Shown piece after piece: positions 25,721 through 34,290 of a stretch of 40,483 nt of DNA (position 1 is the stretch's first letter; each line of letters starts with the position of its first letter). The stretch covers positions 1 through 40,483 of the forward strand of contig DFFP01000036.1 in the NCBI GenBank assembly GCA_002372275.1, read 5' to 3'. Under the pieces are notes generated by a model. The model saw only the letters and a program-made list of their open reading frames with translations, had not been told where the DNA came from and did not search any database. Source of the stretch: Alphaproteobacteria bacterium UBA3773 (lineage in GTDB: Bacteria > Pseudomonadota > Alphaproteobacteria > RF32 > CAG-239). The translations under genes were made by a program, and so were the position numbers.

Positions 25721-25783
25721 ATAACAAAAGAGGTCGCCGAATGGCGGCCTCTTTTGTTATTTAAATGGGAAAAGGACCCACGA
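25691..25783 (+). repeat. Large imperfect palindrome spanning the tRNA T-arm and terminator
   Basis: TCGTGGGTCC (25691-25700) of the tRNA pairs perfectly with GGACCCACGA (25774-25783), CCCATT (25705-25710) with AATGGG (25764-25769), and the inner 19-bp terminator stem 25720-25738 with 25743-25761. The 3' third of the tRNA is thus followed by an inverted partial copy of itself. In a read-through transcript this would compete with the cloverleaf. Confidence 0.8.
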
Positions 25784-26104
25784 AGAAGTGGTCCGACAAG
25801 GAGGAGAGGCAGACGGAAGTATGCCGGTGAGGGCGGTTAGCCCGAGCGACGACGCAGAGGCGAAGTGTAACGAGCCAATCCCATTGCCCGCTCCAATAAC
25901 AAAAGAGGTCGCCGAATGGCGGCCTCTTTTGTTATTTAAATGGGAAAAGGACTCACGAAGAAGTGGTCCGACAAGGAGGAGAGGCAGACGGAAGTATGCC
26001 GGTGAGGGCGGTTAGCCCGAGCGACGACGCAGAGGCGAAGTGTAACGAGCCAATCCCATTGCCTGCTCCAATAACAAAAGAGGTCGCCGAATGGCGGCCT
26101 TTTT
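25702..26104 (+). repeat. 175-bp tandem repeat beginning inside tRNA-Gly
   Basis: The unit starts at AATCCCATTG in the tRNA T-loop and recurs at 25877 and 26052, giving two full copies and one partial (to about 26104). Each unit carries the last 19 nt of the tRNA with CCA, the terminator hairpin, the inverted T-arm copy and a GC-rich stretch of about 90 bp. Units 1 and 2 are almost identical (GGACCC against GGACTC is the difference I see); unit 3 has GCCTGC for GCCCGC and a changed terminator. The array is much more GC-rich than the DNA around it. Confidence 0.9.
25720..25761 (+). terminator. Terminator after tRNA-Gly (first of three copies)
   Basis: A 19-bp stem with one G-T pair around a GAAT loop, starting at the final A of the tRNA. 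The T residues of the right arm and the following TTAAAT serve as the release tract. Copies lie at 25895-25936 and, altered, at about 26070-26110. Confidence 0.8.
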
Positions 26105-26281
26105 TGTGTTATTCATAAAAATCTCTTATCAAATATAAAAAATTTTGGTTGATTTGCCAAAAATTAGATACAAACAATCTTCACAGATTCTTGGTTCATA
26201 AAAATATTGAAAATATTTTATAATGTTTTTATAAAATGTTATGCTTAACACACAAACAATTAAATCAGGAACTGTTTTTTT

Positions 26282-27685
26282 ATGTCTATTTCAAAACTTC
26301 AGTTACACAGATTATATGCTTTTCCGGCTGTTTTCTTATTGTTTTTTACTGTTGCCGTTTTTAAGTGGGTTGAAAAGTATTTTAATGATGTGAATTTATA
26401 TCAAATTCTGTTTTTTATCAATACCTCTGTCAAGGGGGCAGATACAAACTTTATAAGTAAATTTATGCGACACTGTATTTTACTTCCGGCGTTGTATGCC
26501 TTAATGATTTCTTATATACCAGCGCTGAAATGTTGGCGTTTAAAGTGTAAAATAAGTTATACGGCATTTGTTTCACTTTTATCTGTGGTGCTGACGATAG
26601 GATATGTTTTTTATAAAGTAGATACCAAAACACTTGAACATTTTTTTGTAAATGAATATACATCTTTTTATGAACAGCATTACACAGAGCCTTATGAGGC
26701 TGAAATTAAGTTCAAAAATAAAAAGAATTTGATTGTTCTTCATATTGAAAGTTTAGAAAAAACTTTTGAAGACAAAGAAATTTTCGGCCAAAATCTTTTG
26801 GAAAATTTGCGTCCATTTGAAAAGAGTAATGTCCAATTTCAAAATTTTCAAGATGGATTTGCAACAGATTTTACACAAGGAAGTGTGATAGCACTCTTTA
26901 CCGGAATGCCTGTTAAATATCATCATTTAGTTAATAAGTTCGGTAAAGGAAGGCATTTTTTTAAAGATTATTATTCGCTCGGACAGATTTTAAAAGAAAA
27001 CGGTTATGTGCTTGGTTCCGTTCAGGGAACAGGCAGTACGTTTGCCGGTATGGGCGTTTTTTTGAAAGATAACGGTTTTACAGACATCACAGATGAAAAA
27101 ATTATTCAAACAAAATATCCTCAGTATGAAAAAAACGGCACTTGGGGATATACAGATGATGTGGTGCTTGAAATTGCAAAAGCAAAAGTGGAAGAAATGT
27201 CTTTGCATGAACCCTATTTCCTTTATGTCCAAACCATCGATACGCATGTCGGCTATCAACCGACAATAAAAAATATGGAAAAATCCGAGAATGTGTATTA
27301 CGAAATTATTCGTCACACAACATCTCATATTGCCGAGTTTTTAAGATGGATGGAACAAAGACCTGATTATAAAGATACAGTGATTGTTGTTCTCGGTGAT
27401 CATTTACGCATGGGAAATGATTTTGAAATGCCTCAAAATCGCTCTGTTTATAATTTATTTATCAACGCTTTTGATGTTGCAGATAAAAACAGAACTTTTA
27501 CGCAGGTCGATCTGTTTCCGACAGTTGTAGAAGCATTGGGTGGAAAAATGAAAGGACATCGTTTGGGAATCGGAACATCTTTATTTAGTTCTGTTCCGAC
27601 CTTTTCGGAAATTTATTCAAAAGATTATTTATATCAAACACTTTCGAAACGAAATAAACTATATGAAAAAAAATTTATGCCATAA
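26282..27685 (+). CDS. Membrane sulfatase-family phosphoglycerol transferase
   Basis: Proteins of this type (LtaS, OpgB, EptA relatives) move phosphoglycerol or phosphoethanolamine onto envelope glycans or lipids outside the inner membrane. Three N-terminal membrane helices are visible (about 11-30, 64-82, 93-111), fewer than the five of LtaS. The catalytic domain has the first metal motif IVLHIESLE (Glu156), the nucleophile region ATDFTQGSVIALFTG (a threonine near 195 or 198), and VVLGDHLRMG carrying the Asp-His metal ligands. Length is 467. It is a single gene between the tRNA repeat array and a strong terminator. The family is firm, the substrate is not known. Confidence 0.8.
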   Translation: MSISKLQLHRLYAFPAVFLLFFTVAVFKWVEKYFNDVNLYQILFFINTSVKGADTNFISKFMRHCILLPALYALMISYIPALKCWRLKCKISYTAFVSLLSVVLTIGYVFYKVDTKTLEHFFVNEYTSFYEQHYTEPYEAEIKFKNKKNLIVLHIESLEKTFEDKEIFGQNLLENLRPFEKSNVQFQNFQDGFATDFTQGSVIALFTGMPVKYHHLVNKFGKGRHFFKDYYSLGQILKENGYVLGSVQGTGSTFAGMGVFLKDNGFTDITDEKIIQTKYPQYEKNGTWGYTDDVVLEIAKAKVEEMSLHEPYFLYVQTIDTHVGYQPTIKNMEKSENVYYEIIRHTTSHIAEFLRWMEQRPDYKDTVIVVLGDHLRMGNDFEMPQNRSVYNLFINAFDVADKNRTFTQVDLFPTVVEALGGKMKGHRLGIGTSLFSSVPTFSEIYSKDYLYQTLSKRNKLYEKKFMP

Positions 27686-27722
27686 AAAAAGAACCTTATC
27701 ATTGAGATAAGGTTCTTTTTTT
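27684..27722. terminator. Bidirectional terminator
   Basis: A perfect 17-bp stem (27684-27700 with 27706-27722), core GAACCTTATC/GATAAGGTTC flanked by A7 and T7, with a 5-nt loop. It separates the convergent genes 26282-27685 and 27738-28802. Confidence 0.9.
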
Positions 27723-27737
27723 AAGTTCAGCTGAATG

Positions 27738-28802
27738 TTAGAACTCAAGCCACATCTTCAAACCGAAAGACCAACCTTCTGGTTTCCAGTAGGGAATTTC
27801 ATCGTACATTTCCATTCTTTTCAGAGCATCATCCTCAGAGTATGGCTGGAAAGAATAAACAAATCGTGTAAAAATTGCCGTATTAACGTCAAATTTATCC
27901 GATTGTTCAGGAATCTTGTAACGAACCCATATTTCCGTTCCGGCTTTGGCACACCATTTTGACTCTTGAGTTATTTCCAGATCATCAAAATCCGGGTCGT
28001 CAGCGTCGATATAGCTGAAGTCAACGACAGCTTCTGCCGTTTTTCCTCCTCCGAACAGTAAACTGACTCCTGCACCGAGTTTTTTGTTGTAGCCGGTTTC
28101 GACACCGAATTTTCCCAAGAAGTCACAAGTCATACCAACATCTTTTTCATTATCAAACTGAAAAAGCGCACCTGTAGAGAATGCAAAACCAAAAGGATTA
28201 AGCACCAACTGTTCACCCTCTAAATGAGCAGGAACAAAAATTACTGAGTAAGCAAAGTTTGCACCAAAGTTCGGCCTGTTGTTCTTGTCAGAAAAATTCG
28301 AGGAAAAGTCTTTTTCATCTGAAGCCTTAGGGCTTAAACCCATTTTAGCTAAGGCAAACTCTGCCGGTGATTTATCAAAACCAGCCATTAGACTAAGTTC
28401 TATTTGCTGTCCAATGAAAAATCCCTTCTGACTTTTTTTGGAAGAAGTAACATAAAGATAGTCTTGACGATCAAGGATGTTTTTCTTCCGGCCAGTTTTT
28501 GTGTCATTCGATGCAGCAATTAGTGCCATATCCTCCACAGAACCTGGTCCGGTAATAATTTTTGCACCGGGAGAGGCAGAACTTTCTTCAGTCCCTTTTG
28601 CATCAGAAGCATCCAAATCGGCGGCTGATGAAGTAGGAACTGTAGATGTATCTACAACATCTGAACCTTCAGACTCATCCGAAGCGATGAGATCGATTGT
28701 GCCTTGGTTTTCACCACTCGTGTTAACATTTTGTGCAAACAAACTGTTGCCTGCAAAGGACATCGCCATAAAAGCAATGACCAAAAGAAAAATTTTTTTC
28801 AT
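27738..28802 (-). CDS. Predicted outer-membrane beta-barrel-like protein
   Basis: The 354-residue protein has a signal peptide (MKKIFLLVIAFMAMSFA..., probable cut after LFA-Q or nearby), a Ser/Asp/Thr-rich low-complexity segment (about 30-90), then many short stretches alternating polar and hydrophobic residues, as in beta strands (FGANFAYSVIFVPA, FGFAFSTGALFQF, LGAGVSLLFGGG, AVVDFSYID, EIWVRYKIP). It ends FGLKMWLEF; a C-terminal Phe is the usual sorting signal of barrel proteins. No family is recognised. It stands alone between a terminator and a divergent promoter region; TATAAT on the minus strand at 28822-28827 may be its -10 box. Codon choice is more mixed than in its neighbours. Confidence 0.6.
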   Translation of the reverse strand: MKKIFLLVIAFMAMSFAGNSLFAQNVNTSGENQGTIDLIASDESEGSDVVDTSTVPTSSAADLDASDAKGTEESSASPGAKIITGPGSVEDMALIAASNDTKTGRKKNILDRQDYLYVTSSKKSQKGFFIGQQIELSLMAGFDKSPAEFALAKMGLSPKASDEKDFSSNFSDKNNRPNFGANFAYSVIFVPAHLEGEQLVLNPFGFAFSTGALFQFDNEKDVGMTCDFLGKFGVETGYNKKLGAGVSLLFGGGKTAEAVVDFSYIDADDPDFDDLEITQESKWCAKAGTEIWVRYKIPEQSDKFDVNTAIFTRFVYSFQPYSEDDALKRMEMYDEIPYWKPEGWSFGLKMWLEF

Positions 28803-28994
28803 ATTGCTAAAATTTTAATGGATTATACAATATTCGCGTTGCACAAAATAAACAGTTCATTTTTTAATAAGTGTTCATAATTGGCAGCATAATTTAATTT
28901 CATTGTCCAATATATAAGTATTTTAAATTTTTGTCAAGTATTTTATGGCAAAAATGCAAAAAAATATCATATGATTTCTAAAAATAAATCATTG

Positions 28995-29023
28995 TTGACA
29001 ATTTTGATAGATGAGCTTATGAT
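28995..29023 (+). promoter_or_regulatory. Near-consensus sigma70-type promoter for the CorC-like gene
   Basis: TTGACA (28995-29000), exactly 17 bp, TATGAT (29018-29023), 49 bp before the ATG at 29073. The other good element in this 270-bp gap is the minus-strand TATAAT at 28822-28827; I see nothing else in it. Confidence 0.75.
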
Positions 29024-29072
29024 AAACGCTGTTGTTTTAATAATATAAGGTTAATTTTTTAAAAAAATCATA

Positions 29073-30398
29073 ATGAGTGCCGCAACCAGCTACTTTTTCA
29101 AATTTCTTTTTGTTCTTATTTTAATTGCTTTTAATGCTTTTTTCGTTGTTTCAGAGTTTGCGATTGTTAAAATCAGAAAAACAAAGCTTGAAGAATTGGC
29201 CGGCGAAAAAAATAAACGCGCCATGATTGCACTCAAAATTACCGAGCATATGGATAGTTATTTATCAGCTATTCAGCTCGGTATCACGCTTGCTTCACTC
29301 GGGCTCGGATGGATCGGTGAGCCTGCCGTGGCACATTTGTTTGAAGATTTGTTTGACGGCTTTTTTAAGGATAACCCGCTTTTACTTCATTCGGTCAGTA
29401 TTGCCGTGGCATTTGGGTTAATCACGTTAATGCACGTTGTTTTAGGTGAATTGGTGCCAAAATCACTTGCCATTCAAAAAACGGAAGCTTTTGTTTTGCA
29501 TATTGCGTACCCCTTATATGCTTTTAAGCGTGTGTTTTATCCTTTTATTTGGGTTTTAGATATCTTAACGCTTAAAATTTTGAAATTAATGGGCGTTGAA
29601 CCTGCTAGTGAGGAAGATATGGCCCATTCCGAAGAAGAAATCAAACTGATTGTTGATGCTTCTCAAAAGGGTGGGGTGATTGACGATACGGAACGTGATA
29701 TTATTCAAAATGCCGTGAGTTTTTCCGAAATTTTTGCCCATGAAGTGATGGTTCCGCGTCAAGATATTCAGTGTCTTTATTTAGATGATTCGTTTGAAGA
29801 TGTGATGAATTTGGTCAAGCGCACCAAACATACGCGTTATCCGCTTTGTAATGATGATAAAGATAACGTGGTCGGCATGATTCATATCAGAGATTTACTC
29901 GAACACTCTGAAGAAAAGTTAGAGCGCGGGCGCCTTAACAAAATTGCACGTCAGATTTTGTTTGTGCCTGAAAATCAATCTATTTCGGAAGTGTTGCACC
30001 TGATGATGCACAAACACACGCATATTGCGATTGTGGTGGATGAATACGGCGGGACGGCAGGGCTTCTTTCCATGGAAGATATTTTAGAAGAGTTGGTCGG
30101 CGAAATTATGGATGAGCATGACACCAATGAAATGGAAGAAATTCGAAAAATCAGTGACTGTGTTTGCGAGTTCGACGGTAAAGTTTTGGTTGAAGATGTG
30201 TGCGAAAATATGAATGTTCCGTATTGTGAATGTGAAGAAAGCACCATCGGCGGTTATGTGTTTACGCTGCTCGGACGTGCCCCGAAAGTCGGCGATAAGG
30301 TCGAAGACAACAACTTTAAATATGAAGTGATGTCGGCGGGCAAAATGCGCGTCAAACGTGTCAAAGTCACCGTTAAACAAAATAAAGATTCAGAATAA
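29073..30398 (+). CDS. CorC/HlyC-type CNNM-CBS membrane protein
   Basis: Members of this family sit in the inner membrane and have been tied to Mg2+/Co2+ efflux; the old name hemolysin is historical. The 441 residues show the CNNM (DUF21) membrane domain (about 1-190; FFKFLFVLILIAFNAFFVVSEFAIVKIRK, IQLGITLASLGLGWIGEPAV, HVVLGELVPKSLAIQ), a CBS pair (about 210-335; VMVPRQDIQCLYLD, HTHIAIVVDEYGGTAGLLSMEDILEELVGEI) and the C-terminal CorC_HlyC domain (about 350-435). All are intact. It is convergent with the hybrid helicase gene, with 8 bp between them and no visible terminator. Confidence 0.9.
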   Translation: MSAATSYFFKFLFVLILIAFNAFFVVSEFAIVKIRKTKLEELAGEKNKRAMIALKITEHMDSYLSAIQLGITLASLGLGWIGEPAVAHLFEDLFDGFFKDNPLLLHSVSIAVAFGLITLMHVVLGELVPKSLAIQKTEAFVLHIAYPLYAFKRVFYPFIWVLDILTLKILKLMGVEPASEEDMAHSEEEIKLIVDASQKGGVIDDTERDIIQNAVSFSEIFAHEVMVPRQDIQCLYLDDSFEDVMNLVKRTKHTRYPLCNDDKDNVVGMIHIRDLLEHSEEKLERGRLNKIARQILFVPENQSISEVLHLMMHKHTHIAIVVDEYGGTAGLLSMEDILEELVGEIMDEHDTNEMEEIRKISDCVCEFDGKVLVEDVCENMNVPYCECEESTIGGYVFTLLGRAPKVGDKVEDNNFKYEVMSAGKMRVKRVKVTVKQNKDSE

Positions 30399-30406
30399 AA
30401 GAAATA

Positions 30407-33070
30407 TCAGCCTGCTTTATACGTTTCGAGAGCTTGGTCTTGATGAAATAAATACAGCAGAATCCTTAAACTTTGACCGCGCGGACTTTCAAGGTTCGGG
30501 TCTTTGTTTAAAATCATTTCGGCATCTTGATGGGCTGTGAGCAATAGATTTTTATGAAATTCTAAATCGGCCAATTTGAAAGATGTAAATCCGGATTGTT
30601 TCACGCCTAAAATCTCGCCGCCGCCTCTTAAGTCAAGATCTTTTTCGGCAATCACAAAACCGTCTTCGCTTTGGCGCATGACGTTTAATCTTTCTTGTGC
30701 GGTTTGTGACAATGGAAAACCATATAAAAGCAGACATGTCGAAGCCTCAGAGCTTCGTTTAATACGTCCGCGCAATTGATGAAGCTGTGACAGCCCGAAA
30801 CGTTCGGCGCGTTCAATAACCATCACGGTGGCCTCAGGCACATTCACACCGACTTCAACCACGGTTGTTGAAACTAAAATCGAAATCTGACCTTGCTTAA
30901 AACTTTCCATCACGGCATCTTTTTGGTCTTCTTTCATTTTGCCGTGGATGAGACCGACCTGAGAGGGAAAAATTTCTGATAAAATTTCAAAACGCTTTTC
31001 AGCTGCGGCTAAATCGGATTTTTCGCTTTCTTCAATCAAAGGACAAATCCAATAAACACGTGAGCCGTCACTTACTTTTCTTTTGAGTGCCTCAATCACT
31101 TCCGAGGTTTTATTTAAGCCCATCACACGCGTATCGACCGGTTTTCTGCCCTTAGGTAACTCATCAATTTTTGAATAAGACATATCGCCGTATTCTGTTA
31201 AAACAAGTGTTCTCGGAATAGGGGTGGCTGTCATCACAACAATATCAGGCCTATTTCCTTTTTTTGAAAGTTCTAAACGCTGTTTGACCCCGAAACGGTG
31301 CTGTTCATCGACAACAACAAATGCCAAATCCTTAAAAATCACGTCTTCGGTAAAAAGGGCATGCGTGCCGATTAAAATATCAATTTCGCCTTTTTGGAAA
31401 CTATCTAAAAGTCTTATGTGCTCGCCCTTTTTAACCATAACATCACTATCAACTCGAGCTATTTTATAACCTTGAAAAAGTTCTTCAATATATTCTTCTA
31501 TTTTTTGAGTTCCCGTACCGGAATTTTTTAACGCATCACATCCGCAATTCGGGCAAACATCGGGAAAATATTCAAAGTGATTGCAATAATGACATTTCAA
31601 AACATGATCTTTTGCATGCCAAATCATCGGAATTGCGCAATTCGGACATTCTATAACATGTCCGCAGCCTTGACACTGAGTATAAGTGGAATATCCTCTG
31701 CGGTTTATTAATAAAATTACCTGCTGATTTTTATCCAAGGCGTCTTTTATTGCCAATTGCAAAGGAATTGAAATCATCCGTTTATACGCTGCCTGTCCGT
31801 ATTGCTGCATATTTATAACAGTAACCGGCGCAATTTTTGCATTGTTATAACGTTTTAGCATTTTAAATAAATTTCCGGAATTTTTTGCTTCATAATAACT
31901 TGAAATATCCGGTGTTGCAGATCCTAATATTAGCGGACAATTATTTAATTCAGATAATTTTTCGGCAACCAATCTCGCATCATATCTTGGCGCAGGAGAA
32001 GTTTGCTTATAAGCGCTTTCATGTTCTTCATCTATTATTATCAATCCTATGTTTTGCAAAGGCGCAAATACAGCAGATCTTGCACCGGCAAGAATTTTTA
32101 TTTCATTTTTATAAAGTTTTTGCCATACATCATACCGCTCGCCTTCAGAAATACTTGAATGCCAAATTCCGACATCTTTTGTTCCGAATTTTTTTGCTAA
32201 TCTTTTGGTCAATTGAGATGCCAAAGCTATTTCAGGCGCTAAAAATAATACATTTTTCCCTGATTTAACCGTATCATCAATAAGTTTAAAATAAACTTCT
32301 GTTTTCCCGCTTGCCGTAACTCCGTGAATTAAAATCTTTGAAGAATTATCATTTTTTATTTTTTCTTTAATCCCTTGATAAACTTCGTTTTGCAAAGGTG
32401 AAAGTTCGTATAGATTTTCTGTTTTATCAATGTTTAAAATATCAAGCGGATTTCTGTAAATTTCTTCTTCAGTAATATTTACGCACCCCAAAGCTTGAAG
32501 TTTTTTCATTGTTGCACGGGTTGTTTTGGCAAATTTTTCAAAATCAACAAGACTCATTTTCCCGCGAAATTTTAATTTTTCCAAAACTTCCAACTGCCTT
32601 TTTGTCGCACCAAAATCCCTAACATATTCAACACACAACTCAGTTTTTAAAGTTTTTTCAATAAGTTTAAGAGGAATTGCCGCATTCAATACTGTTATTA
32701 AATCAGTGCAGTAATAATTTGCAACCCATTCAAGCAATTTTAAGTATTCGGATGTAAAAAGCGGTTTTTCTTCAACAATTTTTATTATATTTTTAGCTTT
32801 AATTCCTTCGGGCATATAATTTGAAAACCCCACACAAAAAGCATTTACAGCCCCCTGACGTCCAAAAGGAACTAACAATGCCTGCCCGATTTTAATTCTA
32901 GATTTCATAAATTCAGGAATTGCATAACTAAAAGTTCTTACACCCAAAGCCTTTATATTTACAAGGCAGACAGCATAAGAAAAATTTTCCGTAGAATCAG
33001 TTTTATCGGAAGTTTTTTTCTTTAAAGTAAGTTTTCTCTCAAATAATTTGTTCTGAATTACATCTGCCAT
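30407..33070 (-). CDS. PriA::RecG hybrid helicase frame (probable chimera)
   Basis: Residues 1-568 are primosomal helicase PriA: N-terminal DNA-binding part from about 31, Walker A GVTASGKT (250-257), DEEH (347-350), SATPD (384-388), the zinc-binding cysteines (466, 469, 475, 478, 493, 496, 506, 509) and GTGTQKIEE...RVDSD. Residues from about 570 are the C-terminal part of RecG: DEQHRFGVKQR (588-598), TATPIPRT, and the lobe with VSTTVVEVGVNVPEA and QLHQLRGRIKR. The switch is at GEIDILIGT (561-569), a motif both share. PriA therefore lacks its second lobe end and C-terminal domain; RecG lacks its wedge domain and Walker A; there are two DExH boxes and one P-loop. DNA composition changes at the same place. 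Best read as two genes joined by misassembly; gene symbols withheld. Confidence 0.85.
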   Translation of the reverse strand: MADVIQNKLFERKLTLKKKTSDKTDSTENFSYAVCLVNIKALGVRTFSYAIPEFMKSRIKIGQALLVPFGRQGAVNAFCVGFSNYMPEGIKAKNIIKIVEEKPLFTSEYLKLLEWVANYYCTDLITVLNAAIPLKLIEKTLKTELCVEYVRDFGATKRQLEVLEKLKFRGKMSLVDFEKFAKTTRATMKKLQALGCVNITEEEIYRNPLDILNIDKTENLYELSPLQNEVYQGIKEKIKNDNSSKILIHGVTASGKTEVYFKLIDDTVKSGKNVLFLAPEIALASQLTKRLAKKFGTKDVGIWHSSISEGERYDVWQKLYKNEIKILAGARSAVFAPLQNIGLIIIDEEHESAYKQTSPAPRYDARLVAEKLSELNNCPLILGSATPDISSYYEAKNSGNLFKMLKRYNNAKIAPVTVINMQQYGQAAYKRMISIPLQLAIKDALDKNQQVILLINRRGYSTYTQCQGCGHVIECPNCAIPMIWHAKDHVLKCHYCNHFEYFPDVCPNCGCDALKNSGTGTQKIEEYIEELFQGYKIARVDSDVMVKKGEHIRLLDSFQKGEIDILIGTHALFTEDVIFKDLAFVVVDEQHRFGVKQRLELSKKGNRPDIVVMTATPIPRTLVLTEYGDMSYSKIDELPKGRKPVDTRVMGLNKTSEVIEALKRKVSDGSRVYWICPLIEESEKSDLAAAEKRFEILSEIFPSQVGLIHGKMKEDQKDAVMESFKQGQISILVSTTVVEVGVNVPEATVMVIERAERFGLSQLHQLRGRIKRSSEASTCLLLYGFPLSQTAQERLNVMRQSEDGFVIAEKDLDLRGGGEILGVKQSGFTSFKLADLEFHKNLLLTAHQDAEMILNKDPNLESPRGQSLRILLYLFHQDQALETYKAG
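31366..31395. other. Composition and gene-identity breakpoint
   Basis: This interval encodes F-Q-K-G-E-I-D-I-L-I-G-T, compatible with both PriA and RecG. Left of it the DNA matches the alphaproteobacterial-looking segment, right of it the more AT-rich segment holding hemW, hydE, metG, dnaK and cobO. The exact crossover cannot be placed within the shared bases. Confidence 0.75.
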
Positions 33071-33128
33071 TGATGTAATTATAGTATAAAAACAAATATC
33101 TATGTTTTTTACTTTACAAAAAATCTAA

Positions 33129-34226
33129 TTACAAAAATTCTGCCAAAATCGTATTACTTACCAAAAAACCCTTTGAGCTAAGAGCATATCCTTTATCAGT
33201 TTTAATCATATGACCTGTTTTTAGGTATTTATTTAATACCGAATCATATTTGCCCTCAAAATCAATTCCGAATTTTAAATTGATCTGTTTAATATCAATT
33301 CCTGAACTTATCCTGAATCCTAAAAATATTTCTTCTTCCAGTTGTTCATTTTTAGTAACAAGTTTTGATTCATTGTGTTGTGTCGGGTTTTGAATATAGG
33401 ATTTTAAGGTAAGTTTATTTCCGTAACGAACTCCGTTTGTATATCCGTGAGCTGAAACCCCAAATCCGTAATATTCTTGGTTTTTCCAATAATTTAAGTT
33501 ATGGCGGGAATTAAAATTCGGCAAAGAAAAATTGCTGATTTCATAATGTTCAAAACCGTTTTGTTTCAAAAAATTAACCCCTTCTAAATACATATCCGCC
33601 TGAAGTTCGTCATTTGGAAATTTTGATAAATCTTTGCCGTAAAAATAACATCCCGATTCAATTGTTAATCCATAAAAAGAAATATGTTCTACACCCAGAT
33701 CAACAGCTTTTTTTAAATCTTGTATAAACATATCAACTGTTTGATTCGGTAAACCGTAAATGAAATCTAAATTTATGTTTTTAAATCCTGCAGATTTTGC
33801 CCCCTCAACAGCCTTTATGATTTGAGAACTATCATGCCGGCGGTTTATATATTTTAAAATATCATTATTAAATGTCTGCGCACCAAAACTTAATCTGTTA
33901 ATCCCCAAATCATACAAACTTCTCAAATAACCCCATCCGCCATTTGATTCGGTACTTTCCGGATTTAGTTCCGTTGTAATTTCGCAATTTGAAGAATATT
34001 TAAAATGCCTTAAAATATTTTCAAACTCGGATATTTCTAACAATGACGGTGTTCCTCCGCCAATATATAACGTATTTAAAGGTTCATTGTTATAAAAATA
34101 ATTAATTTCTGTTTCTAATGCTTTTAAATATTCTTTTTTTAGTTCTAACTCAGGGAAAGAAATAAAAGAACAATAGTAACATTTCGATTTACAAAACGGA
34201 ATATGAATATATGCACTTTTAACCAT
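33129..34226 (-). CDS. hemW: HemW-like radical SAM heme chaperone
   Basis: HemW resembles oxygen-independent coproporphyrinogen oxidase HemN but is thought to carry heme rather than oxidise porphyrinogen. The 365-residue protein begins with AYIHIPFCKSKCYYCSF: the C-x3-C-x2-C iron-sulfur motif at Cys12, 16 and 19. Further family marks are YIGGGTPSLL, ELNPES, RLSFGAQTF, DFIYGLPNQT, HISFYGLTIESG and the C-terminal HemN domain (HYEISNFSLPNFNSRHNLNYW). The extra HemN N-terminal region is missing, as expected for HemW. It lies between hydE and the PriA part on the same strand; a 10-bp tandem repeat separates it from hydE. Confidence 0.88.
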   Translation of the reverse strand: MVKSAYIHIPFCKSKCYYCSFISFPELELKKEYLKALETEINYFYNNEPLNTLYIGGGTPSLLEISEFENILRHFKYSSNCEITTELNPESTESNGGWGYLRSLYDLGINRLSFGAQTFNNDILKYINRRHDSSQIIKAVEGAKSAGFKNINLDFIYGLPNQTVDMFIQDLKKAVDLGVEHISFYGLTIESGCYFYGKDLSKFPNDELQADMYLEGVNFLKQNGFEHYEISNFSLPNFNSRHNLNYWKNQEYYGFGVSAHGYTNGVRYGNKLTLKSYIQNPTQHNESKLVTKNEQLEEEIFLGFRISSGIDIKQINLKFGIDFEGKYDSVLNKYLKTGHMIKTDKGYALSSKGFLVSNTILAEFL

Positions 34227-34240
34227 TAATATAATTTTCC

Positions 34241-34290
34241 CCTATTTACCTCTATTTACCTCTGTTTAGCCCTATTTAGCCCTATTTACC
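34241..34290. repeat. 10-bp short tandem repeat
   Basis: Five 10-bp units of the type CCTATTTACC, TCTATTTACC, TCTGTTTAGC, CCTATTTAGC, CCTATTTACC lie between hydE and hemW and run into the last codons of hydE. Units differ by one or two bases. No function is evident. Confidence 0.85.

Noticed and set aside
25788..26015. 75-codon frame in the repeat array
   Set aside because: It runs through repeat units and a terminator hairpin; the product is a by-product of GC-rich repeat DNA.
25702..26104. attL/attR pair of an integrated element at tRNA-Gly
   Set aside because: The whole 175-bp unit is repeated head to tail without integrase or cargo; tandem duplication explains it better.
31885..32268. 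127-codon plus-strand frame inside the PriA part
   Set aside because: Antisense shadow of a clearly coding region.
34241..34290. CRISPR-like array
   Set aside because: Units are 10 bp with no spacers and there are no cas genes.
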